Source: Hymenobacter swuensis DY53 (GTDB taxonomy: Bacteria > Bacteroidota > Bacteroidia > Cytophagales > Hymenobacteraceae). Taken from it: DNA of 64,000 nucleotides. Below the pieces are notes generated by a model. That model saw nothing but the letters and a program-made list of their open reading frames with translations, did no database searches and was not told the origin of the DNA. Positions 61,689 to 64,000 of the stretch are shown piece after piece. The position numbers and the translations under genes are program-made. The first letter of the stretch is position 1, and each line of letters starts with the position of its first letter. The DNA is taken from positions 1,860,001-1,924,000 of the forward strand of contig NZ_CP007145.1 in assembly GCF_000576555.1 (NCBI RefSeq), given 5' to 3'.

Positions 61689-62339
61689 ATGAGCAACATG
61701 ATTCAGTTCGTCGCCAATCACGACGACCTTAGCACCGACAAAGGCTTTCAGTTCAAGTTTTACTGCGACAAATGCCGTAACGGCCATATGTCGCGCTTTC
61801 TGCCCAACAAAATCGGTATTGCTGGGGAACTGATGCGGGCGGCCGGCAGCCTGTTCGGCGGACACTTCTATGATGCCGGCACCGCCGCCTACCACGTACA
61901 GCGTGCCATCGGCGGGAAGGCCCACGACGATGCTCTGGAAACGGCCGTGCAGGAAGGCAAAACCTACTTCAAGCAATGTACCCGCTGCGGCCATTGGGTG
62001 TGCCCCGATGTGTGCTGGAACCATACGGCCGGCCTCTGCGAAGACTGCGCCCCCGATGAGCACGAGGAACTGGCTGCCCAGCAGCGCCAAGCCGCCCGAG
62101 AGCAAATCCAGACCAAAACCCGGACGCAGGATTATACCCAGAATCTCGACTTTCTGGGGCAGGCTCAAATAAGCCAGTGCGGCAGCTGTCAGGCCAAGCT
62201 CACCCCCGGTCAGAAGTTTTGCCCCGAATGTGGTAAGCCCAGTGCCGCCGCTGAGCCGAAGGAGAAATTCTGCGGCGACTGTGGAGCGTCCGTGAAACCC
62301 GGGCAACGGTTCTGCGCCGAGTGCGGCGGCAAACAGTAA
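61689..62339 (+). CDS. Zinc-ribbon domain protein
   Basis: The 216-residue protein has an N-terminal CDKC pair, then CTRCGHWVCPDVC, CEDC, and near the C-terminus CGSCQAKLTPGQKFCPECGK and CGDCGASVKPGQRFCAECGG, i.e. at least three zinc sites. A Gly/Ala-containing hydrophobic segment (IAGELMRAAGSLFGGHFYDA) lies in between. Related proteins from Bacteroidota are often annotated as zinc ribbon proteins of unknown function. Two double zinc ribbons at the C-terminus suggest a protein- or nucleic-acid-binding role. Confidence 0.8.
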   Translation: MSNMIQFVANHDDLSTDKGFQFKFYCDKCRNGHMSRFLPNKIGIAGELMRAAGSLFGGHFYDAGTAAYHVQRAIGGKAHDDALETAVQEGKTYFKQCTRCGHWVCPDVCWNHTAGLCEDCAPDEHEELAAQQRQAAREQIQTKTRTQDYTQNLDFLGQAQISQCGSCQAKLTPGQKFCPECGKPSAAAEPKEKFCGDCGASVKPGQRFCAECGGKQ

Positions 62340-62360
62340 ACAGCTGATAAACCAATCTGT

Positions 62361-62451
62361 TGTTCCAAGCAGCACGTCATTCTGAATGGCACGTTATTCC
62401 TCAGCAAGCTCGGAATGACGTGCCATTCAGAATGACGTGCTGCTCGGAACA
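62361..62451. repeat. 34-bp inverted repeat, 'cattctgaatgg' variant
   Basis: TGTTCCAAGCAGCACGTCAT and continuation (62361-62394) is complementary to 62418-62451 with one mismatch. The spacer includes CTCGGAATGAC, linking it to the 'cattccgag' family. It separates the convergent zinc-ribbon and outer-membrane genes. Confidence 0.8.
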
Positions 62452-62473
62452 ACGCTCCTGCGGATGATCTTAT

Positions 62474-63208
62474 CTACTTTGTGCTGTAGGCCACCCCAAT
62501 GGTGACGTTGGTATTGTCGCGCGACTTACCTTCCGGGATGCGGTTTTCGAAGGTGTAGGTATAGGTGCCCGTGACGGCAAAGCGCGGGGTGAAGCGCAGG
62601 GCCAGGGTGGAGAGCTGGCTGACGCGGTAATCGGAGAAGTCCTGGAGGTTGGGCTGGTAGAAGGTGGTGGCGCTGAGCGTGAACACGCGGTAGGAGTAGG
62701 CCACCTTCAGGCGGGTAGAGTTGCGCGACACGGTGCGGGAGCTGCCATCCTGAAAATATGTGGCCTCCCGGAGCAGCAGGTTGCTCACGGCCACTTCCCG
62801 CCCCAGCGAATCCTGGTAAAACGCCCAGCCCGGCCCCGCGCCCAGCTGGTAGCGGCTATCAATGCCGCGCAGATTGCTCCGCTCGTAGCCCCCGATGCCG
62901 TAGAAGCGGAAGTGGCCCTTCCAGTAGTAAGGCGTGGTGTTAAGCAGCCATTCCCGCTCCCGCAGCCGCCGCTCCTGCTTGCCAAACGTGAAGCTGCCCG
63001 CTACCGGTGCCCCAAAGTGCAGCCCCCGCAGCAGCGTAACCGAGTGGGCGGTGGCAAACAGCGTCCGGTTCACGCCGCCCGACGTGTACTGCCCCGAGAG
63101 CTGCCCGCTATAGCGGATGAGGGTGGTATCGGGCTTTTGGGCCAGGGCCGGAAGAGCGAACAGCAGCGGTAACAGCACCAGCAGCCAGCGGAGAGAGGAA
63201 ACGAACAT
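62474..63208 (-). CDS. DUF481-like outer-membrane beta-barrel protein
   Basis: The 244-residue protein has a signal peptide (SLRWLLVLLPLLFALPALAQ) and a DUF481-like barrel: IRYSGQLSGQYTSGGVNRTL, GSFTFGKQERRLREREWLL, NTTPYYWKGHFRFYGIGGYE, and GTYTYTFENRIPEGKSRDNT near the end. Members are predicted outer-membrane proteins, some linked to salt or stress response, with no defined ligand. ATG at 63208 is used because it directly precedes the signal peptide. Confidence 0.78.
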   Translation of the reverse strand: MFVSSLRWLLVLLPLLFALPALAQKPDTTLIRYSGQLSGQYTSGGVNRTLFATAHSVTLLRGLHFGAPVAGSFTFGKQERRLREREWLLNTTPYYWKGHFRFYGIGGYERSNLRGIDSRYQLGAGPGWAFYQDSLGREVAVSNLLLREATYFQDGSSRTVSRNSTRLKVAYSYRVFTLSATTFYQPNLQDFSDYRVSQLSTLALRFTPRFAVTGTYTYTFENRIPEGKSRDNTNVTIGVAYSTK

Positions 63209-63275
63209 GCGATATTGGTGGGTCCGGTTTGCGGCTTGTGTGATGCAAGCTTTATCTTTCCGGTCGGTAGTAAGC

Positions 63276-63283
63276 CCCAAAAT
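63276..63283 (-). promoter_or_regulatory. -7 element for the DUF481-like gene
   Basis: On the minus strand TAATTTTG fits TAnnTTTG, 68 bases before the start codon. No clear -33 element at the right distance. Confidence 0.35.
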
Positions 63284-63322
63284 TACTTACTGGGTATAGT
63301 ATAAAACGAAAAATACGAAAAT

Positions 63323-63952
63323 ATGTCATCTGCTCATATACCTAGCAAATTCGATGCTGTTAGTGAAAAATATCGGGTATACATAATCAAGTATTGCTCA
63401 AATAGTTTTAATAAACCAGTTTTTATGGTCTGGTATGCAGATACTATGCATGAAGCAGAAGATAAGTTGCTGGCTTTTAAAAGCGGGAAGATATTTGCTT
63501 TTCACTCACTGATTAATGCTTGTCGTTTACTTACAAACAACCTGGAAGAGCTGGTTGTATTCGAAAATCTTGCACCTTGGCTCTTTGAGTTCAAATATTT
63601 GCCAGCAGCCGAAAATACTACTATCAATGTTTCATCAGTTTTGAAAGATCTGGAAAATAATAGTTTGACCGATAATTCGATAGAAGAATTAGTAAATTTT
63701 GTAAATATCGTTGGAGATTTCATGTATCAGGATTGCGCCAATAGCTATTTAAAGAGGTATACAGGAGATAAGCTTATCCGCAAGGTGTGGGAATACTTTT
63801 ACGAAATTATCTTTTGGCCTAGATTCAACGATGCCGAGAGATTTGCAAAATGGAAGCATCCGGCTTTGGTTATAAACCGGGAAAAACTGCTGGTAAAAGT
63901 GACTGAAATGATAACTGCCTTTGAAGCAAACATGAATCTTATGGAAGAGTGA
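63323..63952 (+). CDS. Hypothetical AT-rich protein, possibly an immunity-type protein
   Basis: The 209-residue protein (MSSAHIPSKFDAVSEKYRVY) is acidic, helical, without signal peptide or membrane segment, and has AT-rich codons unlike its neighbours. Segments such as HEAEDKLLAFKSGKIFAFHS and DCANSYLKRYTGDKLIRK are reminiscent in style of small immunity proteins, but I recognise no specific family. The codon bias suggests recent transfer. A toxin partner would be expected upstream but is not in view. Confidence 0.6.
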   Translation: MSSAHIPSKFDAVSEKYRVYIIKYCSNSFNKPVFMVWYADTMHEAEDKLLAFKSGKIFAFHSLINACRLLTNNLEELVVFENLAPWLFEFKYLPAAENTTINVSSVLKDLENNSLTDNSIEELVNFVNIVGDFMYQDCANSYLKRYTGDKLIRKVWEYFYEIIFWPRFNDAERFAKWKHPALVINREKLLVKVTEMITAFEANMNLMEE

Positions 63953-64000
63953 TTGACACACCTGCCAGACACCATACCGCCCCGGCCGCAACAGGTGCAG

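Overview
The window looks like a chromosomal segment of a GC-rich Bacteroidota bacterium, most likely Hymenobacter or a close relative. Supporting signs are proteins with type IX secretion sorting domains, a CarboxypepD_reg-TonB receptor, promoter elements of the Bacteroidota TAnnTTTG type, non-ATG starts without Shine-Dalgarno sequences, and many long palindromic intergenic repeats. The genus is inferred from overall character, not from a marker gene. No rRNA, tRNA, CRISPR array, transposase or phage gene was seen.

Region 1 (1-4.4 kb) holds ordinary genes: the end of an M48 peptidase, a DUF45 metallopeptidase, a Gfo/Idh/MocA oxidoreductase, a membrane protein, an EcsC-like protein and a small periplasmic protein. 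Region 2 (4.6-20.8 kb) is a sulfur regulon. Two SAM-I (S-box) riboswitches face each other from its two ends. The left one precedes an APC-family amino acid permease. The right one precedes a minus-strand assimilatory sulfate reduction operon in the order cysH, cysD, cysN, cobA, cysJ, TonB-dependent receptor, DUF2490 protein, cysI, and a siroheme synthase/TSUP transporter fusion. Exactly six bases after the riboswitch P1 stem, both leaders carry a GTG-started peptide of 32-34 codons ending in clustered Cys codons. This riboswitch plus cysteine-rich leader pair is the most interesting system here. Several operon gaps also carry long palindromic repeats.

Region 3 (20.9-37.8 kb) is a surface glycan cluster. 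It encodes a flippase, a polysaccharide deacetylase, a GT-B-like protein, a PIG-L deacetylase, a hexapeptide-repeat protein and a full pseudaminic-acid-type pathway (pseI, a pseG-pseH fusion, pseF, pseC, pseB). An FkbH-like protein and a family 4 glycosyltransferase flank it. A low-GC T9SS cargo gene sits in the opposite orientation between pseC and pseB.

Region 4 (37.9-64 kb) is mixed housekeeping and envelope: ffh, a large lectin/DUF11 T9SS adhesin, NFACT/RqcH, an MBL hydrolase, a lone receiver and a 1361-residue hybrid histidine kinase, a glycosyltransferase with miaA, pfkA, a TerB-like protein, a class III aminotransferase, an ECF sigma factor operon, and several unrecognised genes. The last is AT-rich and resembles horizontally acquired cargo.
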